Below are positions 9,288 to 17,759 of a stretch of DNA of 37,873 bases, piece by piece. Position numbers and translations under genes: made by a program. Every line of letters starts with the position of its first letter. The first letter of the stretch is position 1. The DNA is taken from positions 1-37,873 of the forward strand of contig JAILPR010000009.1 in assembly GCA_024699355.1 (NCBI GenBank), given 5' to 3'. Under the pieces are notes generated by a model. It was not told where the DNA came from, searched no databases, and saw nothing but the letters and a program-made list of their open reading frames with translations. The stretch comes from Lachnospiraceae bacterium (GTDB lineage: Bacteria; Bacillota; Clostridia; Lachnospirales; Lachnospiraceae).

Positions 9288-9708
9288 AGGCAAAACCAAG
9301 CAATGCCAGCTTGGATAAAATAATTTCCTGAACCACGATCCCCCGCTGCTTTTTCTCTTCCAGCGGAATTGCCGCGAAATCACGCAGTTTATCGATCCGT
9401 TCCTCGTAGATCTGCTCTTCTTTGCCGAACAGATGCTTTTTGGTGACCAGTTCGCTGTATTTGACTTTCGTGCGTAGCTGCTCATAGGTCTTGTAGGTGA
9501 AAGACTGCGGATCCATATAATAAAAATCGCTCTCGAGCGTGGTCTCTTTTTCCGTCTCTTTCATCAGATAGGCCATGACGATGCTGCGGAACTTAAAGTT
9601 CAGATCATCGTTCTCAATGATCTCATCATACGTAAACTTCGCCCCGATATAAACATTCTGCACATCCTGCAGCATGTATTTGTAATTACTGTACACCGTC
9701 GACTTCAT
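9283..9708 (-). CDS. Conserved-looking protein of unknown function, coupled to the sigma-like gene
   Basis: A 141-residue soluble protein that I do not recognise. It is rich in Lys, Glu and Tyr, with no signal peptide, membrane segment or cysteine motif. The C-terminal part (KYSELVTKKHLFGKEEQIYEER) looks helical. The ATG at 9708 is chosen because AAAGGAG lies seven to eight bases upstream; a longer frame to 9741 has no such site. Its start overlaps the last 23 bases of the sigma-like gene in another frame, so the two are probably translationally coupled and may act together. Nothing in the sequence gives a biochemical role. Confidence 0.75.
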   Translation of the reverse strand: MKSTVYSNYKYMLQDVQNVYIGAKFTYDEIIENDDLNFKFRSIVMAYLMKETEKETTLESDFYYMDPQSFTYKTYEQLRTKVKYSELVTKKHLFGKEEQIYEERIDKLRDFAAIPLEEKKQRGIVVQEIILSKLALLGFAL

Positions 9709-10450
9709 CTGCAGCTCCTTTGTCGATATCTTCAATGGCAAATCCGCTCATACGATACGCATCCCTGATGCTCTTTTCGGAAATACCAAGTTCCTCTGCC
9801 AGTTCCGAAATCGTCACCTTACGGCGCAGATCCTCTGCCAGATCATGCGCTTTGTCCGCGATCTCATTGACTTTTTTGACTACTTTGTCATCGATCTTCT
9901 TTGCTTCAAAGTTACCGGAAACCAGCTCTTCCATGGAATCCAGGACCATCTTGACCAGCATGCCTTCCGCTTCGGTTGCATTCTCCATGGCGTTTAACAT
10001 GGTCACGCCCTCGGAAAGTGCCATATTCCCCTGTCCGATCAGATCATCGAGTAGCACGCCCTGATTGGCATATAATTTGGCAAACTCCGGGATCTGCGGC
10101 AAAAAGATCTCCGTCAGCCGCCGCTGCGCATCCTTCTCCCCGGCCATGGCCGAAAGGAACGCCGCCTGCTTCTCCCCGTCTGTGGCTGTCGGAAGAAGCG
10201 CTAAAGACTCCTGATACGCTTTCAGATAGTCAATTTCTTCATTGCTCAGATACTCCTCCTGCGAAAGAGGCTCTCCGATGCCGATACCGCGTTGCTTCAG
10301 GTATTCAAGCAGCATCGCATTCTGTTCTTTGGTCAGGGAAAGTGCCGCAAAACACGCATCGAGCTGTTCCTGCCGGATCATGTTTCCCTGGGCGCGCGCG
10401 GTTTTGTTCAGTTCCTCGAGCGCCTTTGCAAATAATTGTTCTTTGTTCAT
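9686..10450 (-). CDS. Degenerate sigma-70-like protein without the DNA-recognition regions
   Basis: A 254-residue protein that resembles a primary sigma factor in pieces. The N-terminus (TKEQNAMLLEYLKQRGIGI, about 36-54) is like the end of region 1.1. A region 1.2-like YLKAYQESLALLP follows. GEKDAQRRLTEIFLPQIPEF then LLDDLIGQGNMALSEGV (about 106-145) match regions 2.1-2.2, the main core-RNAP contact. The stretch where regions 2.3-2.4 should be lacks the aromatic cluster used for -10 melting. VTISELAEELGISEKSIRDAY (about 215-235) matches region 3, and region 4 is absent. It may bind RNA polymerase without reading promoters; this is inference. The ATG has AAGGAAG upstream. It sits 8 bp after the rhomboid-like gene and overlaps the next gene by 23 bp. 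Confidence 0.75.
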   Translation of the reverse strand: MNKEQLFAKALEELNKTARAQGNMIRQEQLDACFAALSLTKEQNAMLLEYLKQRGIGIGEPLSQEEYLSNEEIDYLKAYQESLALLPTATDGEKQAAFLSAMAGEKDAQRRLTEIFLPQIPEFAKLYANQGVLLDDLIGQGNMALSEGVTMLNAMENATEAEGMLVKMVLDSMEELVSGNFEAKKIDDKVVKKVNEIADKAHDLAEDLRRKVTISELAEELGISEKSIRDAYRMSGFAIEDIDKGAADEVDGVQ

Positions 10451-10458
10451 AGACTTCC

Positions 10459-11316
10459 TTACTGTTGATCGATCTTGGTAATGTGCTTATGGGTATAGAG
10501 ATGCTCTTCGCAATACTCGTAATTGCCCATACACTTGGAGCAGAACCGGAAGGAAAGCTCCGGATTGGAGACCTCGGTCCTGCCGCAGATCGCGCATTTA
10601 TGTTTGGTAACGCCCTGCATCTTCTGTGCCGTCTGCTGGCGGAATTTTACAGTACGGGCCCTCTGTCCCGGGTGAAAACGCGTATTTCCGCGATAGAGCC
10701 ACCAGAAAACGACAAAATTCAGCATCGCGATCACTATGGCAAGCGCAAATGCATAATAACCGCCGGAAACGTACTGAATGATCTGTACGATCAGCAGCAG
10801 CGCATCGAGTGCCGCCAGATACTTTGCCTTCAGCGGGAAGACAAAATACAACATGAACTGTTCATCCGGAAACAGCAGGCAGAACGCAAAAAACATCGAC
10901 TGATAAATGTAATTCATGCCGCCGTAATAGGCCGGTATCCCCATCGTCAGATACAGGATCCACTCTCCCAGAACCGTCAGGACAATACCGCTGAAGAAAT
11001 AAAAATTAAAACGGAACGTTCCCCAGACATTCTCCAGTGAGTGCCCGAACAGATAATACAGATGGATCGTGATCACGAAAAACAGGATATCCAGAAAACT
11101 GTTAAGCGATGCCGGTGCCAGGATAAAGGTCACAAGGCGCCAGATCTGTCCCTGGCGGATCGCGTCAAAATCAAGTGCCAGATAGCCATAATAAAGGATC
11201 GGTGCGAACATGCAAAGGATTGTCATGACCACATACCCGATCACAAAATAGTTGATCAGATTCGGAATGGCAAAACGACCGAATCTGCGCTCCATATCAT
11301 ATAAAAATTTGCGCAT
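10459..11316 (-). CDS. Rhomboid-like polytopic membrane protein with C-terminal zinc ribbon; probably not a protease
   Basis: A 285-residue membrane protein with about six hydrophobic helices in the first 225 residues, in the arrangement of the rhomboid/derlin superfamily: an L1-like loop with IRQGQIWRLVTFILAP, then LFGHSLENVWGTFRFNFYFF. The expected catalytic GxSG in helix 4 is replaced by YYGGMNYIYQSMFF, and the helix 6 His is not seen, so it looks like a pseudoprotease. The tail has CAICG and FCSKC pairs followed by a Cys and His cluster (EYCEEHLYTHKH), probably a zinc ribbon in the cytoplasm. It is the first gene of the seven-gene minus-strand run, with a strong promoter just upstream and AAAGGAGTACTT before its ATG. 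A role in binding or routing membrane proteins is only a guess. Confidence 0.75.
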   Translation of the reverse strand: MRKFLYDMERRFGRFAIPNLINYFVIGYVVMTILCMFAPILYYGYLALDFDAIRQGQIWRLVTFILAPASLNSFLDILFFVITIHLYYLFGHSLENVWGTFRFNFYFFSGIVLTVLGEWILYLTMGIPAYYGGMNYIYQSMFFAFCLLFPDEQFMLYFVFPLKAKYLAALDALLLIVQIIQYVSGGYYAFALAIVIAMLNFVVFWWLYRGNTRFHPGQRARTVKFRQQTAQKMQGVTKHKCAICGRTEVSNPELSFRFCSKCMGNYEYCEEHLYTHKHITKIDQQ

Positions 11317-11342
11317 AAGTACTCCTTTTGTTTGATTAGCTC

Positions 11343-11371
11343 ATCATACCATTCATGCACCAAAAAGTAAA
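11343..11371 (-). promoter_or_regulatory. Sigma-A promoter of the rhomboid-like/sigma-like/M16/era/recO operon
   Basis: On the minus strand TTTACT (11371-11366), a 17-bp spacer, then TATGAT (11348-11343). Transcription would begin near 11336, about 20 nt before the ATG at 11316, leaving a very short leader. A CACAG-AG-CTGTG inverted repeat at 11379-11390, just upstream of the -35, is a possible operator. Confidence 0.7.
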
Positions 11372-11455
11372 TGAAGCTCACAGAGCTGTGCCCTTCCTTT
11401 CCGTCCAAAAATTCATGTATCTTTTGTGAATATACATTCATCGGCTTTTGTATGA

Positions 11456-11484
11456 TTGCTTTTTAAATTGCGCTCTATTATAAT
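11456..11484 (+). promoter_or_regulatory. Sigma-A promoter for the activase-like gene
   Basis: TTGCTT (11456-11461), a 17-bp spacer and a perfect TATAAT (11479-11484) on the plus strand. The start near 11491 leaves about 118 nt of leader before the ATG at 11609. The -10 is the centre of a perfect 12-bp palindrome CTATTATAATAG (11475-11486), so it could also be read on the minus strand, although no good minus-strand -35 is visible. Confidence 0.8.
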
Positions 11485-11608
11485 AGCGTGGAGTCTAAAA
11501 TGGGTAATTATTAAATAATAAGAAGTAATGCCCTTTAGTTAGTTCCAATTTTTGAACCATTGTTCAAAGATTGCTGCATTATATTTTTTGAGACAGAGGT
11601 TAAGTTTC

Positions 11609-14600
11609 ATGTTTTTAAACGAGTACACATTAGGAATCGATATTGGCTCTACGACGGTCAAAGTCGCACTCTTGGATGATCAGTCTCATCTGGTGTTTTC
11701 CGACTATAAGCGTCACTTCGCCGATATCCAGAACACCCTGCGCGGGCTTTTAGAGGAAGCCAGAGAAAAGATCGGCAATGTGATCCTGCATCCGATGATC
11801 ACGGGATCCGGCGGTCTGACACTGGCCAACCACTTAGGCGTTCCCTTTACACAGGAAGTCATTGCGGTCTCTACCGCACTGCAGGCACAGGCTCCCAAAA
11901 CGGACGTTGCCATCGAGCTCGGCGGCGAGGATGCCAAGATCATTTATTTTGAAAATGGCAATATCGAACAGCGTATGAACGGCATCTGTGCCGGCGGTAC
12001 CGGATCATTCATCGATCAGATGGCATCCCTCTTACAGACGGATGCTCCGGGCTTAAATGAATATGCCAAAGACTATAAGTCTCTCTACACCATCGCGGCA
12101 CGCTGTGGTGTATTTGCCAAATCCGATATTCAGCCGCTGATCAACGAAGGTGCGACCAAAGAAGATCTTTCCGCCTCGATCTTCCAGGCGGTAGTCAATC
12201 AGACCATCTCCGGCCTTGCCTGCGGTAAGCCGATTCGTGGTCATGTTGCGTTCCTCGGCGGTCCGCTGCACTTTTTATCGGAGTTAAAAGCGGCCTTCAT
12301 CCGTACCTTAAAGCTGGATGAGGAGCATACGATCGAGCTGGAGAATTCTCACCTCTTTGCAGCCATGGGTTCTGCCATGTCTGCCAAAGAAGAGGTCCAT
12401 TATGAACTTGATGAAATGATCCAAAAGCTTGCAAACGGCATTCAGATGGACTTCGAAGTTGCCCGTATGGAGCCGCTCTTTAGAGATCAGGAAGAATATG
12501 ATGCGTTCAGTGCGCGACATGCACGTGCCAGAGTCACCACAGGCGATCTTGCATCTTACAAGGGAAATTGTTATCTGGGCATCGATGCCGGTTCTACCAC
12601 GACCAAAGTCGCACTGGTCGGTGAAAACGGCGACCTGCTCTATTCTTTCTATAGTAACAACAACGGCAGCCCGTTAAAGACTGCCATTCGATCGATACAG
12701 GAGATCTATACAAAGCTTCCGGAAGAGGCACATATCGTCCGCTCCTGCTCGACAGGCTACGGTGAAGCGCTGATCAAAGCGGCACTCATGCTCGATGACG
12801 GCGAAGTAGAGACCGTTGCGCACTACTATGCTGCCGCGTTCTTTAATCCAGAGGTGGATTGTATCCTCGACATCGGCGGTCAGGATATGAAGTGTATCAA
12901 GATCAAAAATCAGACCGTTGACTCCGTACAGTTAAATGAAGCCTGCTCCTCCGGTTGCGGCTCCTTCATCGAGACCTTCGCCAAGTCCTTAAACTATTCG
13001 GTTCAGGATTTTGCAAAGGCAGCACTTTTTGCGCAGAATCCGATCGATCTTGGGACCCGTTGCACGGTATTTATGAACTCCAAGGTAAAGCAGGCGCAGA
13101 AAGAAGGCGCCTCCGTCAACGATATTTCCGCCGGTCTTGCCTATTCGGTCATCAAGAATGCCCTCTTTAAGGTCATCAAGGTCTCCAGCGCGGCTGAGCT
13201 TGGAAAGCATGTCGTTGTCCAGGGCGGTACCTTCTATAATGATGCCGTTTTGCGCTCCTTTGAAAAGATCGCCGGCTGCGAAGCAGTCCGTCCCGATATT
13301 GCCGGGATCATGGGCGCTTTCGGCTGCGGTCTGATCGCCAGAGAACGTTTCCATCAGGAAGGTGCGGCGGAAACGACCATGCTGACCATCGACCAGATCA
13401 ACGCGCTCGAGTTTACGACTTCCATGGCCAAGTGCCAGGGTTGTACCAACCACTGCCGTCTGACCATCAACCGTTTCTCCGGCGGTCGCCAGTTCATCTC
13501 CGGCAACCGTTGCGAACGCGGTCTCGGAAAGCAGAAAAACGAAAAGCATATCCCGAATCTCTTTGATTATAAAATGCAGAGATTCTTTACCCAGTATCAG
13601 CCGCTTCCGGAAGAAGAAGCATCCCGCGGCACCGTCGGTATCCCGCGCGTCCTCAACATGTACGAGAACTATCCGTTCTGGTTTACCTTCTTTACCAGGC
13701 TCGGCTACCGTGTGGTCTTATCGCCGCCATCGACGCATAAAACCTACGAACTCGGCATCGAATCCATTCCGAGTGAATCCGAATGTTATCCGGCCAAGCT
13801 TGCACACGGTCATGTCCAGTGGCTGATCAACCAGAAAGTGGACTTCATCTTCTACCCGGCACTGTTCTATGAACGTAACGAACATCCGGATGCGAACAAT
13901 CACTACAACTGTCCGATCGTCACCTCGTATTCGGAGAACATCAAGAACAACGTCGAAGCGATCGGTCGCGGTGAAATGCGCTTCCGTAATCCGTTTATGA
14001 GTTTCGCATCTCCCGAAACGATCAAGCAGGCGCTGGGCAAAGAGTTCAAGGAACTGACGTCTGCGGAGATCTCTTCTGCCGTAGATGATGCATGGGAAGA
14101 ATTAAATCAGGCGCACCTCGACATCGAGAAAAAGGGCGAAGAAGTCCTCTCCTGGATGGAAGAACACCATGCCCACGGAATCGTTTTGGCAGGTCGTCCG
14201 TATCATATCGATCCGGAGATCAACCACGGTATCCCGGAAATGATCAACACCTACGGTATCGCGGTACTGACCGAAGATTCCGTATCGCACCTTGCAAAGC
14301 CCGAACGTCCGCTCATTGTCTCCGATCAGTGGATGTACCATACCCGTTTGTATGCAGCAGCCAGCTATGTCAAGACACGCGATGATCTGGATCTGATCCA
14401 GCTCAACAGTTTCGGCTGCGGTCTGGATGCGGTCACCACCGATCAGGTCAATGACATCCTCTCGGGCTCTGATAAGATTTATACCTGCTTAAAGATCGAT
14501 GAGGTCAATAACCTCGGTGCAGCCCGAATCCGTGTCCGCTCACTGCTTGCGGCGATCCGTGTCAGAAAGCAGCGCAAAGTCGAACGCACCATTCGCTCGA

Positions 14601-15853
14601 GTGCGATCACCAAAGTGCAGTTTACCGAAGAGATGCGCGCAGATTATACGATCCTTTGCCCGCAGATGAGCCCGATCCATTTCGATATGCTCGCTCCGGC
14701 CTTAAATGCCTGCGGCTACCATCTCGTGCTGCTTGAAAACGACAATCGCAAGGCGATCGATATCGGTACGCAATTTGTCAATAACGATGCCTGCTATCCG
14801 TCCATGATGGTCGTTGGGCAGATCATGGAGGCACTGCAGTCCGGTAAATATGACGTCAACAAAACTGCAGTCATTATGACGCAGACAGGCGGCGGGTGTC
14901 GTGCGACCAACTACATCGGCTTTATCCGTCGGGCCCTGGAAAAGGCCGGCATGGCGCAGATTCCGGTTATTTCCCTGAACCTGGGAAGCATCGAAACCAA
15001 TCCGGGCTTCCATATGAATCTGGAACTGCTGACCAGAGCAGCCTATGCCGCCGTCTTTGGCGATATCTTTATGCGCTGCATCTATCATATGCGTCCGTAT
15101 GAAGCAACACCGGGCTCTGTCGAAGCGGTCCATGAACATTGGAAATCCAAATGCATTGAATTTGTCACCGGCAAGCACATGAACTTCTTCAAGTTTCAGA
15201 AAATGTGTCGCAAGATGGTTGAGGACTTTGACAGGATCCCGCTGCTGAACATCCAAAAACCGCGTGTCGGCATCGTTGGTGAGATTCTCGTCAAATTCAT
15301 GCCGGCAGCCAATAACCACCTGGTGGAACTGTTGGAACAGGAAGGTGCGGAAGCGGTTTGTCCGGACCTTTTGGACTTTATGCTCTACTGCTTTTATAAC
15401 CAGATCTTCAAAGCAGAAAATCTCGGTACCAGCAAGAAGACCGCAAGGCTCTGCAGACTTGGCATCTGGGCACTGGAACGTTTGCGCGGCGGTGCTGTGA
15501 AAGCCATGAAAAAGAGTCAGAACTTCGAAGCTCCGATCAGTATTTACAAAATCGTCAAATATGCCGAACCGATCGTCAGCATCGGTAACCAGACCGGTGA
15601 AGGCTGGTTTTTGACCGGTGAAATGATCGAGCTGATCAAGCACGGCACCGGCAACATCGTTTGCTGTCAGCCGTTTGCATGCCTGCCGAACCACATTGTC
15701 GGAAAAGGTGTCATCAAAGAGATCCGCAGACGCTATCCGCAGGCGAACATCGTTGCGATCGATTTCGATCCGGGTGCTTCGGAAGTCAACCAGCTCAACC
15801 GTATTAAACTGATGCTCTCCACAGCTCAGAAAAACTTAACTTCTGTATCGTAA
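11609..15853 (+). CDS. Giant 2-hydroxyacyl-CoA dehydratase activase-like protein (two ASKHA activase domains plus dehydratase-like C-terminal half)
   Basis: A 1414-residue fusion related to HgdC/FldI/BadF activators, which use ATP to push an electron from a [4Fe-4S] cluster into 2-hydroxyacyl-CoA dehydratases. Two ASKHA ATPase domains are seen: [11 protein letters not shown] near residue 7 with cluster Cys in [11 protein letters not shown] (about 125), and [11 protein letters not shown] near 323 with [11 protein letters not shown] (about 444). A Cys-rich link (CQGCTNHC, about 610; GNRCERG) leads to a DUF2229-type region and a C-terminal part related to dehydratase subunits, with further conserved Cys ([26 protein letters not shown]). 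No separate dehydratase or CoA-transferase gene is near, so the substrate is unknown. The ATG at 11609 is preferred: it has AGAGG upstream, and the residues encoded before it are not family-like. Likely cytoplasmic and oxygen sensitive. Confidence 0.9.
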   Translation: MFLNEYTLGIDIGSTTVKVALLDDQSHLVFSDYKRHFADIQNTLRGLLEEAREKIGNVILHPMITGSGGLTLANHLGVPFTQEVIAVSTALQAQAPKTDVAIELGGEDAKIIYFENGNIEQRMNGICAGGTGSFIDQMASLLQTDAPGLNEYAKDYKSLYTIAARCGVFAKSDIQPLINEGATKEDLSASIFQAVVNQTISGLACGKPIRGHVAFLGGPLHFLSELKAAFIRTLKLDEEHTIELENSHLFAAMGSAMSAKEEVHYELDEMIQKLANGIQMDFEVARMEPLFRDQEEYDAFSARHARARVTTGDLASYKGNCYLGIDAGSTTTKVALVGENGDLLYSFYSNNNGSPLKTAIRSIQEIYTKLPEEAHIVRSCSTGYGEALIKAALMLDDGEVETVAHYYAAAFFNPEVDCILDIGGQDMKCIKIKNQTVDSVQLNEACSSGCGSFIETFAKSLNYSVQDFAKAALFAQNPIDLGTRCTVFMNSKVKQAQKEGASVNDISAGLAYSVIKNALFKVIKVSSAAELGKHVVVQGGTFYNDAVLRSFEKIAGCEAVRPDIAGIMGAFGCGLIARERFHQEGAAETTMLTIDQINALEFTTSMAKCQGCTNHCRLTINRFSGGRQFISGNRCERGLGKQKNEKHIPNLFDYKMQRFFTQYQPLPEEEASRGTVGIPRVLNMYENYPFWFTFFTRLGYRVVLSPPSTHKTYELGIESIPSESECYPAKLAHGHVQWLINQKVDFIFYPALFYERNEHPDANNHYNCPIVTSYSENIKNNVEAIGRGEMRFRNPFMSFASPETIKQALGKEFKELTSAEISSAVDDAWEELNQAHLDIEKKGEEVLSWMEEHHAHGIVLAGRPYHIDPEINHGIPEMINTYGIAVLTEDSVSHLAKPERPLIVSDQWMYHTRLYAAASYVKTRDDLDLIQLNSFGCGLDAVTTDQVNDILSGSDKIYTCLKIDEVNNLGAARIRVRSLLAAIRVRKQRKVERTIRSSAITKVQFTEEMRADYTILCPQMSPIHFDMLAPALNACGYHLVLLENDNRKAIDIGTQFVNNDACYPSMMVVGQIMEALQSGKYDVNKTAVIMTQTGGGCRATNYIGFIRRALEKAGMAQIPVISLNLGSIETNPGFHMNLELLTRAAYAAVFGDIFMRCIYHMRPYEATPGSVEAVHEHWKSKCIEFVTGKHMNFFKFQKMCRKMVEDFDRIPLLNIQKPRVGIVGEILVKFMPAANNHLVELLEQEGAEAVCPDLLDFMLYCFYNQIFKAENLGTSKKTARLCRLGIWALERLRGGAVKAMKKSQNFEAPISIYKIVKYAEPIVSIGNQTGEGWFLTGEMIELIKHGTGNIVCCQPFACLPNHIVGKGVIKEIRRRYPQANIVAIDFDPGASEVNQLNRIKLMLSTAQKNLTSVS

Positions 15854-15884
15854 TCGGTTGTTTAAGATGCCTGATTACGATACA
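15844..15884 (+). promoter_or_regulatory. Long inverted repeat enclosing the lysozyme -35 box
   Basis: TGTATCGTAATC (15844-15855) pairs perfectly with GATTACGATACA (15873-15884); a GU and a GC pair can extend the stem to 14 bp with a 13-nt loop. It covers the activase stop codon, encloses the -35 of the next promoter in its loop, and overlaps most of that promoter's -10. No T-run follows, so it is a poor terminator. It looks more like an operator, or a cruciform or RNA stem that could block the promoter. Confidence 0.6.
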
Positions 15885-15886
15885 AT
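15858..15886 (+). promoter_or_regulatory. Sigma-A promoter for the GH25 lysozyme gene
   Basis: TTGTTT (15858-15863), a 17-bp spacer and TACAAT (15881-15886). The predicted start is near 15893, which is the first base of a perfect 9-bp stem-loop. Confidence 0.7.
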
Positions 15887-15892
15887 AGAATC

Positions 15893-15914
15893 AGTATTTT
15901 GTATTCAAAATACT
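15893..15914 (+). promoter_or_regulatory. 5'-terminal mRNA stem-loop of the lysozyme transcript
   Basis: AGTATTTTG (15893-15901), loop TATT, then CAAAATACT (15906-15914): a perfect 9-bp stem. It begins at the predicted transcription start, as do known 5' stabilising hairpins that protect mRNA from 5'-end decay. Part of the stem could instead be a DNA-binding site. Confidence 0.5.
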
Positions 15915-15949
15915 CAAAAAATACTACATCCTATGGGGAGACTGATTAC

Positions 15950-17701
15950 ATGAAATTTAAAACCGTTTTTAAGAGTTTACGCAAAGCACTGTTGGTAGGT
16001 GCTCTCGTCGCTTCTCTTTCCGTTTCTACCGTAACGACTTCGAACGCAGCCGTACTCGGTATCGATGTCAGCAAATACAACGGCGCCATCGACTGGAATG
16101 CCGTTGCATCCGCAGGTGTCGCTTTCACCTTTATCAAAGCGGGAAGTACCAACAGCGGCGTTGATCCGCAGTTTGTCAACAACATTACCAATGCACAGGC
16201 TGCAGGCATCCGTACCGGTGTTTACATTTACTCCTATGCGATGAGTGTGGAGGAGGCCGTCAATGAAGCCAATCTCCTGCTCGAATGGATCGCACCGTAC
16301 GGTGTCAATTTCCCCGTTGCATTTGATATCGAGAGTCGTGCACAGTCCGCTCTCGATCCGGCGACCATCACCGCGATGTGTAATGCCTTCTGCGATGTCA
16401 TCAACAACGCCGGCTACTATCCGATCGTTTATACCTACAAGAACTTCTTCAAAGGGCATATGACCTCGGATCTTCGTTATGATTATTGGATCGCCCAGTA
16501 TAAATCCGAGACCTGTGATATTGGCGGGTATTCCGTTTGGCAGTACTCCAGCACAGGCTCCATCCCGGGCATTTCCGGCGCCGTGGATCTGAACTGGATG
16601 GTCAAGGATTTTTCCGGTGTGATCATCAAAGACGGTTTCGCACAGCATGGTGACTATGTCTTCTTCTATCAGAATTATCTGATGCAGCGTGGCTGGGTAA
16701 CCTACAACGGCGCCCGTTACCACATGGATGACAACGGTCACATGAATACCGGATGGTTCTCTGATGCAAGCGGCACCTACTACTTATCTACCGTAGACGG
16801 ACATGCCGCAGTCGGTCTGGTTCCGTTGGATGCCGATACCTTCTACTTCGATGAAGAAGGTCGCATCTGCAACGGCTATATCACGATCGCTGATCAGAAA
16901 TACTACTTCGATCCGACCAATGGCTGCCGGATGTACAAAGGTTGGCTCACCGACTCCACCGGCGTTCATTATCTGTCGCTGGATGATGGTCACATGGTGA
17001 CCGGAGCCGCTCTCATCGACGGTAAGAATTATCTCTTCAACACTGACGGCAATATGCTGACCGGCTGGCAGACTGTCAACGGCCAGACTTATTACTACTC
17101 ACCTGAGAACGGTGCGATGGTAACCGGTTGGGTCGGCGATACTGCTAACCGCTACTATCTGTCCTTAGAGGATGGACATCGTGTCAGCGGTATGGTAACC
17201 ATTGATGGCAAGAACTACTACTTCGATCCGGAAACCGGCAAGATGCAGGTTGGCATGATCCCGCTGGGTGATACCACCTACTACTTCGATCCGAACACCG
17301 GCGCGATGATCACCGGCTTTGTCGGCGATCTGACCAATCGTTATTACTTCAACATCACCGATGGCCGTATGGTCAAAGGAACCGCACAGATCGACGGTGC
17401 GACCTACTATTTTGATACGACAACCGGTAAGATGCAGCTTGGCTGGCAGGTACTTGGCGGCCTGACCTACTACTTCGATCCGGCAACCGGTAAGATGATC
17501 ACCGGTTGGATCAGAGGCACGGAAGCCACCTATTACACCGCGACAGACGGTCATCTGATCACCGATCAGGCGCTGACCATTGAGGATCACATGTATGTCT
17601 TTAACACCGAAGGCCGCTTATGTGCAAACATGAACTACACCATCGGTACCACGACTTACAGCTGTGATGCCAACGGATATGCAACTGTGATCACACAGTA
17701 A
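15950..17701 (+). CDS. Secreted GH25 muramidase (lysozyme) with cell-wall-binding repeats
   Basis: Cleaves the beta-1,4 bond between N-acetylmuramic acid and N-acetylglucosamine in peptidoglycan. The 583 residues start with a signal peptide (KSLRKALLVGALVASLSVS, cleavage near TTSNAA, about residue 34). The GH25 domain covers about 35-222: GIDVSKYNG with Asp39, and the catalytic FDIE with Asp126 and Glu128; it ends with YSVWQYSSTGSIPGI and VDLNWM. The rest, about 235-583, is a long array of roughly 20-residue aromatic repeats (GKNYYFDPETGKM, GWVGDTANRYYLSLEDGH), the choline/glucan-binding type, here in two alternating variants. The ATG at 15950 has GGGGAG nine bases upstream. It faces an amidase gene across a shared terminator, forming a cell-wall-hydrolase pair. 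It may act in cell separation or as a secreted lytic enzyme. Confidence 0.95.
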   Translation: MKFKTVFKSLRKALLVGALVASLSVSTVTTSNAAVLGIDVSKYNGAIDWNAVASAGVAFTFIKAGSTNSGVDPQFVNNITNAQAAGIRTGVYIYSYAMSVEEAVNEANLLLEWIAPYGVNFPVAFDIESRAQSALDPATITAMCNAFCDVINNAGYYPIVYTYKNFFKGHMTSDLRYDYWIAQYKSETCDIGGYSVWQYSSTGSIPGISGAVDLNWMVKDFSGVIIKDGFAQHGDYVFFYQNYLMQRGWVTYNGARYHMDDNGHMNTGWFSDASGTYYLSTVDGHAAVGLVPLDADTFYFDEEGRICNGYITIADQKYYFDPTNGCRMYKGWLTDSTGVHYLSLDDGHMVTGAALIDGKNYLFNTDGNMLTGWQTVNGQTYYYSPENGAMVTGWVGDTANRYYLSLEDGHRVSGMVTIDGKNYYFDPETGKMQVGMIPLGDTTYYFDPNTGAMITGFVGDLTNRYYFNITDGRMVKGTAQIDGATYYFDTTTGKMQLGWQVLGGLTYYFDPATGKMITGWIRGTEATYYTATDGHLITDQALTIEDHMYVFNTEGRLCANMNYTIGTTTYSCDANGYATVITQ

Positions 17702-17710
17702 TCTCATTAC

Positions 17711-17745
17711 AAAAGCCCCGCAGGATGAAATCCTGCGGGGCTTTT
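17711..17745. terminator. Strong bidirectional intrinsic terminator
   Basis: AAAAGCCCCGCAGGAT, loop GAA, ATCCTGCGGGGCTTTT: a perfect 16-bp stem including A and T tracts at both ends. It ends the plus-strand lysozyme transcript and the minus-strand amidase transcript. Confidence 0.95.
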
Positions 17746-17759
17746 CAGTGATGTCCGTC

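Noticed and set aside
11552-11608. Upstream ATG at 11552 for the activase-like protein
   Set aside because: It adds 19 residues unlike the family start, while the ATG at 11609 has an AGAGG site and leads straight into the conserved N-terminus.
14702-15694. 330-codon open frame on the minus strand
   Set aside because: It is fully antisense to the activase-like gene, whose family motifs are clear. The long opposite frame results from codon bias, and it has no recognisable domain.
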